A stretch of 64,000 nucleotides of DNA from Trileptium ribeirensis (GCA_030248225.1 JASANE010003231.1:1-64000), one strand, 5' to 3'; shown: positions 9,296 to 21,400, counted from the first letter of the stretch. A program made the numbers and translations. The notes: a model not told the origin generated them from the letters alone.

Positions 9296-10826
9296 ATGGC
9301 TAACGTTCTATTTGGTCCTGTCTATCCAGAAATTTTTAATGTTCGCACATACGAAGACCTCCTGAATTTCATCGTTAATGATCGCGATGCGTGTATTAGA
9401 AGCTTAGTTGACGCCGGCGTTTTAAAGCAGCCCAGATGCTGTCGCTATCAATGTAGCCTTGGGAGACTTCAGGTGAATTTTAATAATTACAACCATTAAT
9501 GAAAATATGTATATATAATCGCGGTTCAGAATTATGATTTTGTTTCGTGTTGTATTTACAAATAGTCCCAAGGATTAACGAATACATGCCAGGAGGTCTT
9601 AAATATGACCAATTTGTTGCATAGCATAATTTACTATCAGGGCCGTCACCAGACCTAATCTAATCGGTATAAAGACCATGTAAATGTCAGCTATCTCTAG
9701 CTCTGCACCCCTAGAAAAAATTTGTGCCTCCCTAGGAAAGCCAGTGACAAATTCCTGGCTACACTCTGTGTGTGCTGTTACTTTTATTCAAGAGTGTGAT
9801 ACCAGTTCCAGCCAACCCTACGCCCATTCCATTTGTTAGGTGTCCTAGTTTCCAGTTTCATTAAATTGTAAAATGAAGTCGCCCGCCCGCCCCTCCCCTT
9901 GCCCGGTAAAATTTTTCCAGGGGGTGGGGTCACTGGTGGGAACCATTTTTTGGTCATAGGTATATTTTCGCCTACGGGTTAACTTTGCTCGCGGGGGGGT
10001 TAAATTAATATCATTTTGGGGGATAGGGGTAGGGAATCGGCCTAGGCTTAGTTTTATTTTACTGAATATTTAGGATCGTACGGACGGATTCGTATGGCGG
10101 TGCCTAAAGTGCAAGATGTGGTATTCCCTTCGCGCTCAGTCAGTGTTCTTCAATTCCCAACTTTCGCTGTGAAAACTTCTTCAGGTCGTATACTGTTGGT
10201 TTCACAAGATGACAGTGTCATGTGTGGTGGGTATTACCGGGTTGTCACATCAAACTGTAGTTGATTGGTATGCAAGGCTTCGTGATATATGTTCAAACGT
10301 GCTGTTGAATTCACCGCACCTTTTCCAGATGGGCGGCGAGTGCGTCGTTGTTCGGATTGACGAATCTCTTGTGGCACGACGAAAATATGAGCGAGGTAGA
10401 ATGGTACCACAACAATGGGTATTCGGCATTTATGACAGAAATTCCAGCCAAGGCTACGTAAGACTTGTCGACAGACGAGATGCTGCCACCCTATTACCTA
10501 TTATTCAGCGTTTCGTTTTACCTGGTTCGCACATTTGGAGCGATGAGTGGCGTGCTTACAATGGCCTTAGCACTTTTCCGAATACAAATCCGCCATATGT
10601 ACACCAAACGGTGAACCACTCTCACAACTTCGTGGATCGCCGCACTGGGGCATGCACGAATTCGGTTGAAGGATACTGGAGTCGCCTCAAACGAGAGACA
10701 CGATATGTAGGCAACAGAAACGTTGTCACGGCAGTTATCGATGAATTTATGTGGCGAGAAAGACATGTCAAACGGAGTCACCGGGTATGGATCAACATTC
10801 TGCTTGCGATGGCAAGATATGGCTGA
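9296..10826 (+). pseudogene. Merlin transposase, two exons, one premature stop
   Basis: Exon 1 runs 9296-9472 (59 residues) and ends CTTCAG before GTGAAT. Exon 2 runs 10074-10826 after TATTTAG. Both junctions are in phase 0 and the joined protein would be about 309 residues, a normal Merlin size. The join brings the exon 1 cysteines (PRCCRYQC) next to WRCLKCK, a likely zinc ribbon. The catalytic D, D and E seen in the left arm are all here (VVRIDES, WSDEWRAYNG, SVEGYWS). A TGA replaces the serine codon of LSLSKLLQ, so this copy is broken where the left-arm copy is intact, and the reverse holds for exon 1. Confidence 0.82.
9638..9782 (+). mobile_element. Small hAT-like insertion in Merlin intron, right arm
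   Basis: Counterpart of 5790-6000. It starts CAGGGCCGTCACCAGACC and ends near CTGGCTACACTCTGTG. It was present before the inverted duplication, because both arms have it. The right end is uncertain. Confidence 0.45.
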
Positions 10827-10897
10827 TTTGGACTTGATTGATTTTGAATTGATAACGTGAATAAAAAACTTAGCTATAAAAAATTTAGCTATAACTG

Positions 10898-10949
10898 GGA
10901 GTTGAACCCGGGAAAAGTTCACACGAAATACCGATATGCCACTCGGCCA
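10898..10949 (-). promoter_or_regulatory. tRNA-like Pol III A and B boxes in Merlin end
   Basis: Fourth copy of the motif. On the minus strand the A box is 10949-10939 (TGGCCGAGTGG) and the B box 10908-10898 (GGTTCAACTCC). Confidence 0.65.
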
Positions 10950-11150
10950 CACAGACTTGTTGTTTCGTTATGAAATGTTAGCTTTAAATAACGTATTGAC
11001 GTAACCAAGGGTAATAAGACCGCTAAGCAATTTGATAAATCGATGTCGTGCAGGGACAAGACCCTCATTTTCGGCTTCCTCGACCCTAAATTGGGTAGTA
11101 CACTTATTTTTGAACTGATCTGAGAGGTGTGAGTTTGCTTGACCTTCACC

Positions 11151-14100
11151 GAAATGTATATATACCTACTCGTCATTCTAATAAGACAAAAAACTTAACT
11201 CTCTTCTGTTCAAGTATGATATTTTCAATCACCTCGATAACGTTTCAAGGACAGCTTGAATATATTTAGTATATAACTCCTTCCACACAACCATGATTTT
11301 TCGTCATGTTACATATATTTCGAGTACAGTGAAGAGGATAGTGCGCTCGGCTTCCGAACCAGACCGGCTCAGTACCGGGTCACACGTCGTGACCAGATTA
11401 CAGATGTGACCCGATTACAGATGTGACTCACAACTGGTGACCCGGGTCCATATTTGATATTGATTATAAGGATATGCTCGTTTTCGCCTCACGGGTCCAT
11501 TTTGAAACCCAGTTTTAGTTAACCCAACAACCAGAGAGTAACCGGAATTTTGATTCTGTTTCCGGCTAATTTCCGCCTGAATCGAAGTTTCGGTTTTACC
11601 TCTTTTGGATATCTGTTTGGTGAAATTTATAATAAAATTTTCCATTTCCTAGTCAAAATTAAGGTAACAATCTAATAATTAAGTGCAGCAATATTCTTTG
11701 CATAACATAAAAAATATTTTTGTCTTTGTGTTCACTATGGTACCTTTTATTGGCTATTTTATTTCCAAATAGCCTTTTCTCCATTTAAACAAACAGTTAA
11801 TAAGAGACTGAGTGATAACGCTAGCTAATCAAACGCTAGCAAATTTATAATTTTATAGTACTCCTTAGTTAAACAATTTGCTAGCTATGCCATTGCTGAA
11901 CGGTACCTGCTTAGTATCTTGCGACAAACATATACTGTCAATAGTGTATTTATCATTTAGCTTTCAAATGTTCGAGAGAGAACAACGTGAAGCATTATCG
12001 AATATTTCATATTGCGAAAAACTGTTAAAAATTACAACAGTAATTCGCCGGTGAAGGCGAGCGTAATTAATCCGGGTTCGTTGCTTAATTTGGGTTCCAA
12101 ATATGCGCACCCGTCAAATACAACTATAGGCAAAAATACAACCGTGCTCATGGAGATCGAGCTAGGTGGAGACTATTATATTTTAGTACAGATTTCCAGT
12201 CCGCCGTGGAGATAATTTAACACCAACGGAAGTCACAACCCCTAAGTGGAATGTTGCTGTATGTTTTAACGCTTAATTACACAACTGACATTGACAAAGG
12301 CTGATGGCCAAAAATTATGAGTGCGTTGTTAACAAAGTTCTGCTATGAATCACAGTTGGCTTATGCCCACTGTACCCCATCGCCATAATGGCTGCGCCCG
12401 ATAGCTGAGTAGAAGTCAGCCACGGGCCCCAGGATTTGTACTAAATACAGAATCTGTGTAGCGGTTGGAAAGGCACTGGGCTAGATACTAGATCTCTTCA
12501 GTTTTTATGCATGATACAACGATCTCATGACAAGCGATTTAACCAGATACACAACCTCCCTGGGTCGTACAGTTCTTACATACAAACCCAGATACAAAAC
12601 TCTCTAGAAAATTGTTTACTATTTTTGAGCCAGATACAATATCTCTCTCTGGATGTTTCAAGACAGAAGTAGCAGTGAGCGACCATGATGGTCCGCCGAG
12701 TTGATTCGGTTCCTCATCGGATTCATCACCAGCCAGAAGCGTGTTTGGGGAAATATGTGCTTTCACTTGTTCTTCCGTTACGTCGATGTCGCGAATCAGA
12801 TTATGAACGGTTTAACAGCCTTTGGTCGAGTTGATTTTCGAAGCTTTTGATGTAGCATTCCAGAGTTGCACGATCCAGAAGGATTATGTATCTGGTCCGA
12901 TCAATTTGCATGGGAGCGTTGTATGATACATAAAAGCTGGAAAGGTCTGATATTTAGCCCCAGTGCCTTTTCAAGCGCTAAAGAGATGTATATAGCCGCA
13001 CGCATGGGGCGCGTGGCTGTCCTTTGCTCAGCTATCGGGCAAGACTCATATAGCGATGGGTTGTAGAGTGGGCACGCCATCGAGGATCATAGCAGAGACA
13101 AGACCATGATAGCGACATTGTCTAACTCCTCAATTTAATGACTTATATCATTCCATTGTTGCATTGTATAAAGAACGCAAAGTGGCGATCAGACCTTTAT
13201 TTCCGTTCTCGTTTTGAAAAATACACCCATGGCCGTAAATTTTTTGTACACCTTAGTAGCTTCTGCGCAAAATCGTGGAAAAGAGTGGCCTACTTGCTAA
13301 GCGGAGAGATGCAGATGCGTCGTAATATATGCCAAAGTTTGTGACTACTGCCAAATGTGTATTTTTCAGCTAATTCTTCTGTACATGCCACAATGTTACA
13401 CGGATTTTGATGCAAATATTTTTCATAGCGGGACGTAGAGTGAGATATTTTGAAAACAGTTCACGTTTTTGGCTTTTTTGCTGTACAGGTTGATAAATTT
13501 TCAGTTACAGCCAATTGGACTTTCAGTCTAATCATAAAGATATGTTCGTCTTAACCTTATGTTTACAAAACACCGGTAGTAGAGACATTTACAATTTATA
13601 AATCACAGCTTCCAAAAAAATTATAACTGTAAAAAAACTAATTTACGATGTAGGATACTAGTACTTACTGATTCGGCTCCATTCCACGTAAGCATAGTCA
13701 TCGTAGCCATCTATCCCAAAAATCGATAGTCTCAATGTAGTCCCAATGTATAGCTAATTGAAAAAATGTTAAAATTTAACGAATTTGTTGCCGAAATCTA
13801 TTATTTATAGCCTCATGCAGCACCTCAGGAGGGTAATGGCGTACCAAATGTACTTTTAAAACAATGAAACCAACATGTCTATCGGGTTAAATTACCATTC
13901 ATACCCATCGTTTACCCACAACAAATAAGATGCTCATGAACGCGTTTTACCTTATTGATAACACCAGTTTGAGGTTTCCTCATTGGCTCGGAGAAAAAAT
14001 TGCACTTCAGCACATGAAAAGTAATAAGTCTTTGTCAACACTAAGAATTCAATATGCTGCGTGACTAGCACAGTATTTTCGTTTGGCACTGTAAGATTAA

Positions 14101-14203
14101 TTTAATGGTGTTGTAAGATACTTCTTCTGGGATTGTATTCCGTGGACATTTGTCTTTGGACAACTCGTTCCCTATTCAATTCATATACGGACAAAACCTA
14201 AGC
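11151..14203. other. Unassigned DNA downstream of receptor gene A
   Basis: No gene found, although a last exon of receptor gene A was looked for here on the minus strand. Positions 11532-11650 look like the left end of the CCGGAA-rich hAT family (CAGAGAGTAACCGGAATT) without a partner end. Parts of 13150-14010 are copies of a dispersed repeat also present near 40740-41760 and 57680-57880. Confidence 0.4.
13150..14010 (+). repeat. Dispersed non-coding repeat, copies 1 and 2
   Basis: The block around 13395-13640 (ATGTTACACGGATTTTGAT... then TTTATAAATCACAGCTTCC) matches 41455-41690. The block from about 13862 (AATGAAACCAACATGTCTA) matches the start of the copies at 40765 and 57697. No coding potential or terminal repeats were recognised. 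Confidence 0.5.
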
Positions 14204-14450
14204 TTAATCCTCGTCATCATTCTGGCCGGGGACAGTGTATGCGTACAAGGATAAATTATCCTGTGCCAGATATGTCTTACTTTTGTATCCAATAAGATAA
14301 TCGCTTACTTTTTCTTTTTCGGAAGATTCGGTTGGTTCCCGTCGATAGCTTTCCTGCAACTGAATGTGCCATAACGGTTCTCGTAGCATTTCGTTGACCA
14401 ATATCGGAGGAATCATCAGCAAAACCAATATAACCAGTTTGAGGATTAAC
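14204..14450 (-). CDS. Receptor gene A, transmembrane exon near the C-terminus
   Basis: The acceptor is TTAATTTTAG before 14450; the phase-2 junction completes a tryptophan codon from the exon at 15552-15954. The exon encodes a transmembrane segment, LILKLVILVLLMIPPILVNE, which aligns with FALIMIPPIITNE of receptor gene B. The open frame continues to a stop at 14204. Alternatively it is spliced at 14309 (GAAAAA before GTAAGC), in phase 0, the same phase as the matching junction in gene B. In that case a last exon with the seventh membrane segment should lie below 14300; none was recognised. Confidence 0.6.
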
Positions 14451-15551
14451 CTAAAATTAATGTCAAAATAAATGGATATATTAGGTCAACCAGCGAATCG
14501 AAAGGTTCCTGCTTAAGGATGTTGTGAACTTGGTCAGGGTACCGATTTGATAAATCGCTTCGATTTCGTACGGATACCGACTAATACAACTATTTAAATT
14601 ACATCTGCAAAAAGAAGCAAACCACCCACTCTTGAGAAAACGAAACACTGTCTCAGCGAAAGGAACAATTTAGTCATTTTTATCGTAATAAAAAGTGCCA
14701 CGATTCGGTCGCTAAAGGAAATAGCTTAATATAAAATTTCGATACCGGGTGCCACAAAGACCGCTGAAGTATATATTCTGGACATGGTTTACTAGATCAC
14801 CACTGCGTTTTTTGCCGCTAAGCAGACGGAACCACCTAGTCATGTCGTCAGTAGTGCTGACTGATGAACATGCATGATTATGCACATTACAGGTAGCCAT
14901 TATCCTCGTGGGGCTGTGCGCATGTATGGATACTCGTGGGCTCAAGATCTTAGACCGTACCCAGCCCTACCCGCGAGTACCTAACCACGCTCTCAGTGAC
15001 TATTCTTATGTTACAAAATAAGTTTCTAGAGTCATCATCAAACAGATAATAGCACATTTAATGGTGATGTGATGCTCATTTTTCCCTCTTACCGCTCAGC
15101 CAACCATTTCCCCGTTACCTCATTTCAAAATCATTTGACACTTTATTTCTGGTTCAAAAGATTATAAAGACGTAAACTTTCGAAATTTATATACATATAA
15201 CTTTCAACAAAAATTAGAATTTCAGGATTCATTTTTTGCGTTATAGACTCTGATGGTTACAGTAGTGGTCAATTTGCCATCATTCATAAAATCAGTCTTG
15301 AGTTGGGCTTCACGCAGGCAGTCGTTTGAAGAAATTGCGCTCGGTCGGAGCTATATTGCGAAATCTTTCATTTTTATTAAGTCCAGCAGCAGTTCCAATA
15401 AAGCAGTCTTGGACGGGTCTCAAATAAAACTTCGCCGGCTGACTTGGCAGAGGTGAGAACTTTGTGCGACGTGTAGAACCAAGAATACCATCTCTATCAA
15501 ATCGTACCTGAGAGATCAGCTAGCTTTTAAGGTCGTTTCAAACTAACTTAC

Positions 15552-15954
15552 CAATAGATTTGAGTTGCCTTTGCGCCGATTCCCAGCTCGCTCCACGGTT
15601 GTGCTGTCAATACAAAGAGCTCAGCGCAGACTAAACAAATCAAGCTGCCCATAAATAGCAGATAATAGTACGACCAGACACCCTCCAGTGTAGCAGTAAT
15701 GTCCACCAGAGTTTGAAATTCACGCCTAAATAGGCGTAAATTAGCCGCTGACGTCAGGCAGTTACGCGCCATTAGCAGCGATGCAAACCGACGTAGTCCA
15801 AGCCATGCGGCGTACATTAGCATGCCCTGAAAGCTTATTCCGAGATGAGCTACGGCAGTCGCACAAAAAACAATGATCGGATTTAGCGGCTGAAGCCAAA
15901 CGATGCCGAAAAATGCGTCGGGGCTGATCGGGAAGTTGATGTAGCCAGATTGAC
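15552..15954 (-). CDS. Receptor gene A, central transmembrane exon
   Basis: Bounded by a strong acceptor (CATTTCAG before 15954) and donor (TATTG before GTAAGT). It encodes about 134 residues with hydrophobic segments around IIVFCATAVAHLGISF and VWSYYYLLFMGSLICLVCAE. The motif REFQTLVDITATLEGVWSYY matches RQFQKLTDMTAQSNNLVAYY in gene B, which ties the two genes together. The whole fits the insect gustatory/odorant-receptor-like seven-transmembrane family, ligand-gated channels of sensory neurons. That family call is by pattern, not by search. Confidence 0.68.
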
Positions 15955-16435
15955 CTGAAATGAGAATAATTATCTCCATTTGTAACTAAACGCACTAAGG
16001 TAACTTATCATATTGTTGGTATTTTACACAGAGGCTGGATTAAATTGATTAATCATAACATTTGGTGTTGGAAAATACTTTACATCTTGCTTGTTTTCCG
16101 GAACCTATATAGTGTGCTTTAGCACATGGATTTAAGCTGGCACTCGCTTACAATATTGGACAGCTTGAACTTTGGCGTATGTTTCTTTAACTAGCTAGAA
16201 ACCACCATTCTAGATATACGTATCGTGTAGCCGAAGGTGAACTAAAACGTCGGTGGAATGTCAGACTATAGTTCCAATGATGAAAAGCAAGATTTGGATA
16301 CACTTTGTTGCCGGAGTCTAATCGACATTTAATCATAGTGTATTAATTCAGCAAATAAATATTGGACCTTGAAATTGTAAAAATAGCATGCAATCTGATT
16401 GTTCGAAATCTACTGACGTCCTGTGTACAACATAC

Positions 16436-16801
16436 CAAGGACGACGAGCGTTCCGTGAAACAGCGCTGGAACAATTGCAAACCAAATGCATCCGTTGGTT
16501 ATCCATTTAAGACGTTGCGAAACTTCAGCCGTTTGATTATCGCTGCCACTGCCGCTGCGTCCAAGCTGGAGGCGTTTAAATGCGGCAAACAATACCATAA
16601 GCCGAGCTTGCGCGGCGTGGAGCCACCACAAATTTAGATTAGCCAAAAATGCGTAGTAGATAATTTGAACTTTGAAGAATGTTCGTGGTTCCATTCCGTC
16701 GTCTGATTCAAAAAATAGTGCCGCTCGTATAAGCGCGCCGAAATAGATAGCTGCCGTGATCGCTGCGTACGCTTGAAGAATTCGAGCACGCCAGTTTCCG
16801 A
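16436..16801 (-). CDS. Receptor gene A, second transmembrane exon
   Basis: Acceptor GCTTTTTAG before 16801, donor CTTG before GTATGT, both in phase with neighbours (phase 1 at each side). It encodes about 122 residues with membrane segments in ILQAYAAITAAIYFGALIRA, FFKVQIIYYAFLANLNLWWL and WITNGCIWFAIVPALFHGTL. NLNLWWLHAAQARL aligns with TNFWWLLFARRRM of gene B exon 2. Confidence 0.68.
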
Positions 16802-17584
16802 CTAAAAAGCGCAATATATTGTAAAGGCGACTTGAGGTGATGAGTCTTTAAACTATCATGCATCGATTGTATTGTTTGGAATAGCAACTTTATTATTATG
16901 AAGTAAAATTGGCGCAAGTATATATATGGACCAATGACGTTAAAAAACGGAGCAAGCATAGCGAGTAGAGTCTCTTGCAACAATTGTGGAAAAATGCTAT
17001 TTTGTTCGTCTGTTTATTGTAGCACGCATTATTTTCATTAAATTGATGAATTTTCGCTAATTTTTTATCCGACATGTAAGAGAATGTGGTTGTGCATTTA
17101 GATTAGTGTTCGCGAAGCTTTAATGCTTTCCCACCCAAATTCTCACATAACCGACACGAATTGAAGACTTGTTCCGTCATTTAGGATCCTCCAACATTTT
17201 AGGCTATAGCTGTTGCTAGAAAAAACATAAACTACTCATCGCGATCTGGAACTTTGCTGTTTTGTGTACTATTGAGCTATGCACCGAAGTTTAAAAATAC
17301 ACAATAAAGTTAAATTTTCATAATTTTTACAAAGTATGGTACTTGATTGTTGTGAGTAAGCTGTGGACTTATACATGTTATTTAATTTCTTAACATTTTT
17401 CAATGTTTTAATCCTATATTGAGTATGTGGAATGCTGTGGGGGCTAAAAACTCTAAAATTTGGTATAAAAATAGTCAAATTTTGCTGCTTTCTCAAACTA
17501 TTTGTACGCAGTTTGCTTGAATGGGGTTTTAAAAAGGAGCGAGATTAGTTTCTACTGACGGCGCTAGGGGGGAAGATCGTCAAA

Positions 17585-17800
17585 ATTTTCTTTTGTCTGT
17601 TTCTGTCACGCCTTTGGATGGATTGATTTCGATAAATTTTTTATTCCATAGCAGAAGTGATGAGTATGTGCCCTTTAGTTGACCGCAAACAGCTCCGACT
17701 TTACCATCGGGGTCAAAATGGCAAAACCATATTTTTAAGGGTTTTTTGTCAAATTTGGTCATATGGGTACCAGCGTTTAAACAATAAATGTACAATAAAT
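17585..17800 (+). repeat. Dispersed repeat R1, copy 1, in intron of gene A
   Basis: About 210 bases around TGGATGGATT...TGCCCTTTAGTTGACC...CATATGGGT match 59760-59925 at many positions. Open frames on either strand look alike between the copies, but the likeness is at DNA level and no family is recognised, so it is treated as a repeat. Confidence 0.5.
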
Positions 17801-18124
17801 TATATACATATATATATAAACTTCATATATTGTCACTGAATGTATATACTTGCCATATATAGTTCTGATATATGTTGTCTCACTTCCGGGGAGTGTATTC
17901 ATGACGGAAATATTTTTAGCTTCGCATGGCCAGTTTGCATGATTTTAATTTACTTGTATTCCCTTATGAGGACTCAATCGATTCCTAATTTTTGCCATGA
18001 TTTCACTATTCAACGCGGTTATATTTCCAAGCCCTAGCGAAAAATAAATGTTTCTACCATTGCCATTGGTACTCACTGCCAAAACTTTATACATACGTAT
18101 AGTGAATACACACACAAGCCTAAC

Positions 18125-19021
18125 CTTTGCTTTTATCGGTTAACGTTGAAGCGCCGAATATTTTCAGTGTCATGAAGAACCACTCGGTGGGCTGCCATAT
18201 AACCATGTTATCGCAGTCGTCGTCACAGAAATTTGTGGTCGATGTTGAGCCACCGACATTGATTCCACCAGCTGCAGAGCGCGTACCGCTTGTGTAGCTT
18301 AGACTGGGTCCGTCTTGTTGGGTGTTGTGATGATTATAATAGCAATTATTGTTGCTTGTGTTACTGATGGACACCTTCGTGATGCTGTGATCAACCGATT
18401 GTGGAGTACCCATTCCGCTTTTGCTTGCACTTCCACGGCCGCCGTGCCGTTGACTACAATTCGTAGTTCGATAGTTAGTGTCATTGTTGTTACCACTGCA
18501 TAGCGTGGTGACTAAACTTAGTGCGCTCGACTCGCGTTTACCTCCGAAGATCTCAATGCGACGGCGAAGGATCGACCGCTGTTGGGCTATACATAGACCA
18601 GTTGTAGCGGACATGACATTTTGCTTGGTGGCTTCGGCTACCGACGACGGTAATATTGGGGATCGCATTTCGTCGACATCGCAATCCTCGTCATCGCTGT
18701 AGCCGTAGTCGTAGCTGCCCTCGTCATTCGTATCAGCAATCGCTACAATTGTTGCATCGCTGCTCAGCGTTCGTCCACGTTTCCCTGCGCTTCCTGGCTT
18801 ACCGACTGCCGCTCCCGCTGCGCATGACATCGAAGATCGTGCATTCTGGCGAATATTACTAAGCGGAGAAGTTGCAAGCTCAAAGATTGGTCGGGCACTG
18901 CTTCGAAGCGTTTGAGCGGTAGTGGGTGTTGGTGGCGCGTGCTGCGTGTCCCATGGATCGGCGGAGGCGGCTGTGGATTGTGGTGTTGTGATGAGCGATT
19001 TGTCGCATGTATTATTGCTTG
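18125..19021 (-). CDS. Receptor gene A, long N-terminal exon
   Basis: An 897-base exon with acceptor GCATTTTTAG before 19021 and donor AGCAAAG before GTTAGG; the phases fit the exon at 16436-16801. It encodes about 298 mostly hydrophilic, low-complexity residues: serine/threonine/asparagine-rich runs and an acidic patch (YGYSDDEDCDVDE, near residue 95). It ends with the first membrane-like stretch (QPTEWFFMTLKIFGASTL). Such a long cytoplasmic N-terminus is unusual for gustatory receptors. The first exon lies upstream of 19021 and was not identified. The exon is richer in G and C than its surroundings and keeps its frame open throughout. Confidence 0.62.
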
Positions 19022-19023
19022 CT

Positions 19024-21179
19024 AAAAATGCAGTAAAATGATCAGATGGTGCGCTGATTTATAGCCCAGCTGTCAGCTTATTTATCTGTAAGTTCAGCAG
19101 TGAGACCGATTACAGCATTACGAATTGTTGCGGTTGCATGGTTTCATTTTAACCGCTCCAGTATTTACGAAAGTTTATGAAGCCTAATCTTGAGCATCGT
19201 CTCAGGCATATTGGTGTTCGATAAAGAATTTTTTGTTGATTAATCTTGTTCTTTACAACCGATTTAAAACAGTTTAAGGCACGTTAACGACACCGATGCT
19301 TAACAGTAAGCTTGTTCAACTTATGGCCTCATAACAATATACCTGACAATTCAACTTATGAAGCATGTGTACCGAAATATATAGATATCTCTAAGTTAGT
19401 GATATATACCGTACGGTGTTGTGTGACGTTTACAGGTTTAGATGTGTTGGCGATAATTCTGACTTTAAATAATGAAATATTTTAAATGTTTGTGAATTTT
19501 CCGAGTACTTACTGGTCCTCGGCGTATCTGTTAACATTCATAGATTTCGGCGAGTAGCTGTTGTCCATGCAATCACTGCTTCTCGCGGTAATCGTTCGTG
19601 AGGAGGAATGATAAATTTATGCGAGAGGGTTTTATGTTATAACCACGATGTTTTTGACAGGTATTGGGACCTTAGGTTTTAGACAAAGTGTTACAGTATT
19701 ATATAAAAATTACAATAGCAATCAGTCTTTTAAATAAAATGTGGTTAGAAAAAAGAATATATATAAATAGTAGTTGGGTCTACCATAGTTTATATTATTG
19801 CTTTACTACGTATACTCCTGAGTTTAGTGACTATACCAATGCCGAAGTATAATGCATGCCATGCCGTTCTTGATGTAGTAAGGCTAAGCCTTAGTCTCAG
19901 CCTAAACTAAAGTCTCTATATGAGCCATGTAGTAAGCCTAAGTCGGGAGGCTGCCGCCCCCAATCCCCCCGCTCTAAGCTGTTCTTTTTTCGAGCGTTAT
20001 AACGTCCGGCCACTAAAGTTGACAATGGCCGTAAAGCCAATCTCTAGTGTGCCAAAGTACCAATACCTAACCTACTCAACAGAAAATTAATAAGAAAAAA
20101 TATTAATGTGCCAGAGCACATAAACGGACTTACTGATTGAAGCGACTTTCGATACCAGTGATATTATCGATTCGAGATCTACGGGACTGTTTCCAATCTT
20201 TTGAAGTTCATTAATCATAGCCAACGGGGTTGTAATTTATTAACTCTGTTAAGTAGTAGTCAGCATTAAGTATGTGTGACACGTTGTGGAGTCATTAACG
20301 GTTGAGTTACAAACAACGCTATTCTGTCGTCTGAGAACCTTCCAGACTACAACATAGCGACAGGTCCCAATTAATGCTTAATGTGATCTAAGGTTTCAGT
20401 CCAACGGTAAAAAAGTTAATTTGTTCAATTCAAGTAATATGGGCTGCCTATCTAGTAAATGCTGTAGGTGTTGGTAAAGATCTATAGATGGTTGTTTTAT
20501 TTTTAATTATTAGGTTACATATCACTTATCCACCGTGGAAACGTCAGAATATTTTTAATGTGTTTCAAAAACTGCACCACCCGAAACCTATTGAATTTCG
20601 TAATATTGCCGGCTGCGCTGCAGTGTGATGTTTAAAATCAGTGGTGTCCAATTGTTAATCCGAAATTATGTTTAGTCAAATTACAGCAATTATAGGAGCG
20701 TTGGAATTTTAGAATCAAAATTAAATTATTAAAATCTTGTGAGCTGCGGCTGGAATCAAATTAGATTACATATATCCATCTACGCCGTTCCAAAATCATA
20801 CCCTTTAGACGGTAATGAGATATGGCAATGTAATATAATTACACCTTATTGCAAAAGACATTCCGGAGGCTTTGTGTTTCAAATAATGGCACCGCGTGTC
20901 GCTTATTGGGCACTTTGTCAAGTTATTCCTGCCTAAAAACGACTAACTCAAAGTGCAGGAATTTTTGACATTGCGTAGCTCAATGCTGCACTCCATATAA
21001 CTGGTAAAATGATAGTGAACCCACAAAAAATGTCGGAATATTAAGATTTTATTTTTTACGTTTAAGTAATGTTTGACTAGTGCTTGAACATTAACAGTAG
21101 GGATTTATAATTCGCCCACTTAAGCCAAATTTTGTCGAACTCTCCTAAGTTTTTTAAACTGTTGGCAATTTAGGACTGG
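19024..21179. other. Unassigned DNA upstream of receptor gene A
   Basis: It should hold the first exon and promoter of gene A, but neither could be picked out. A patch near 19880-19990 repeats the words GTAGTAAG and CTAAG and contains a C-run. No RNA gene or complete mobile element was seen. Confidence 0.4.
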
Positions 21180-21400
21180 TTCGGCTAGAGCATATCTGGA
21201 AACCGATGCAATTGTTTTGAATACAATGGACCTGTTCTGTGGAATGTTCTGCCATCCTCGTGGCGTTCGGCACCGCTAACATGTGCCGGATTCGAAACTA
21301 ACTTAAAATCTACCTAATCAAGGATATATAACAAGCTGCTACGAGCGCTTTTGTAACGCCATTTTGATAAAAAGGCGCTAGATAAAAACATTGTATTTCT
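21180..21400 (+). pseudogene. LINE 3' fragment (L2-like)
   Basis: A decayed C-terminal block resembling the L2-type WNxLPS...FKxxLK pattern is followed by AGCGCTTTTGTAACGCC...AAAAAGGCGCTAGATAAA. This is the same 3' end as the LINE copies ending at 33062 and 51561 (CAGCGCTTTTG...GCGCTT). The microsatellite tail is lost. Confidence 0.5.

Larger units (their letters stand above)
4437..11150. repeat. Large inverted duplication (palindrome) of LINE plus Merlin
   Basis: Arms of about 3.3 kb (4437 to about 7810, and about 7830 to 11150) are inverted copies with a spacer of roughly 20 bases near 7820; the innermost matching bases read CGTCCCAATAGCAATA and its inverse. The arms differ by point changes, small indels and one flipped segment, so the duplication is not new. 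The right arm stops at the last base of its Merlin end (11150), whereas the LINE continues beyond the left Merlin. The right flank GAAATGTA does not match the expected duplication TTCAAAAC. Confidence 0.87.
8939..11150 (+). mobile_element. Merlin DNA transposon, right-arm copy
   Basis: Same element as 4437-6696 in opposite orientation, with the same GGTGAAGGT termini and long inverted ends. The left flank has the target sequence but the right flank does not, which shows that this copy arrived by duplication of the region and not by its own insertion. Its transposase keeps the ancestral order of exon 1, intron and exon 2 but has one in-frame stop. Confidence 0.88.

Noticed and set aside
4637..10949. 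Four tRNA genes
   Set aside because: A and B boxes are good, but the sequence lacks a proper acceptor stem and all four copies lie in Merlin ends; treated as promoter-like relics.
17580..17795. Conserved small protein shared with 59709-59909
   Set aside because: The two frames look alike only because the DNA is a dispersed repeat; both strands are similarly open and no start or family is convincing.
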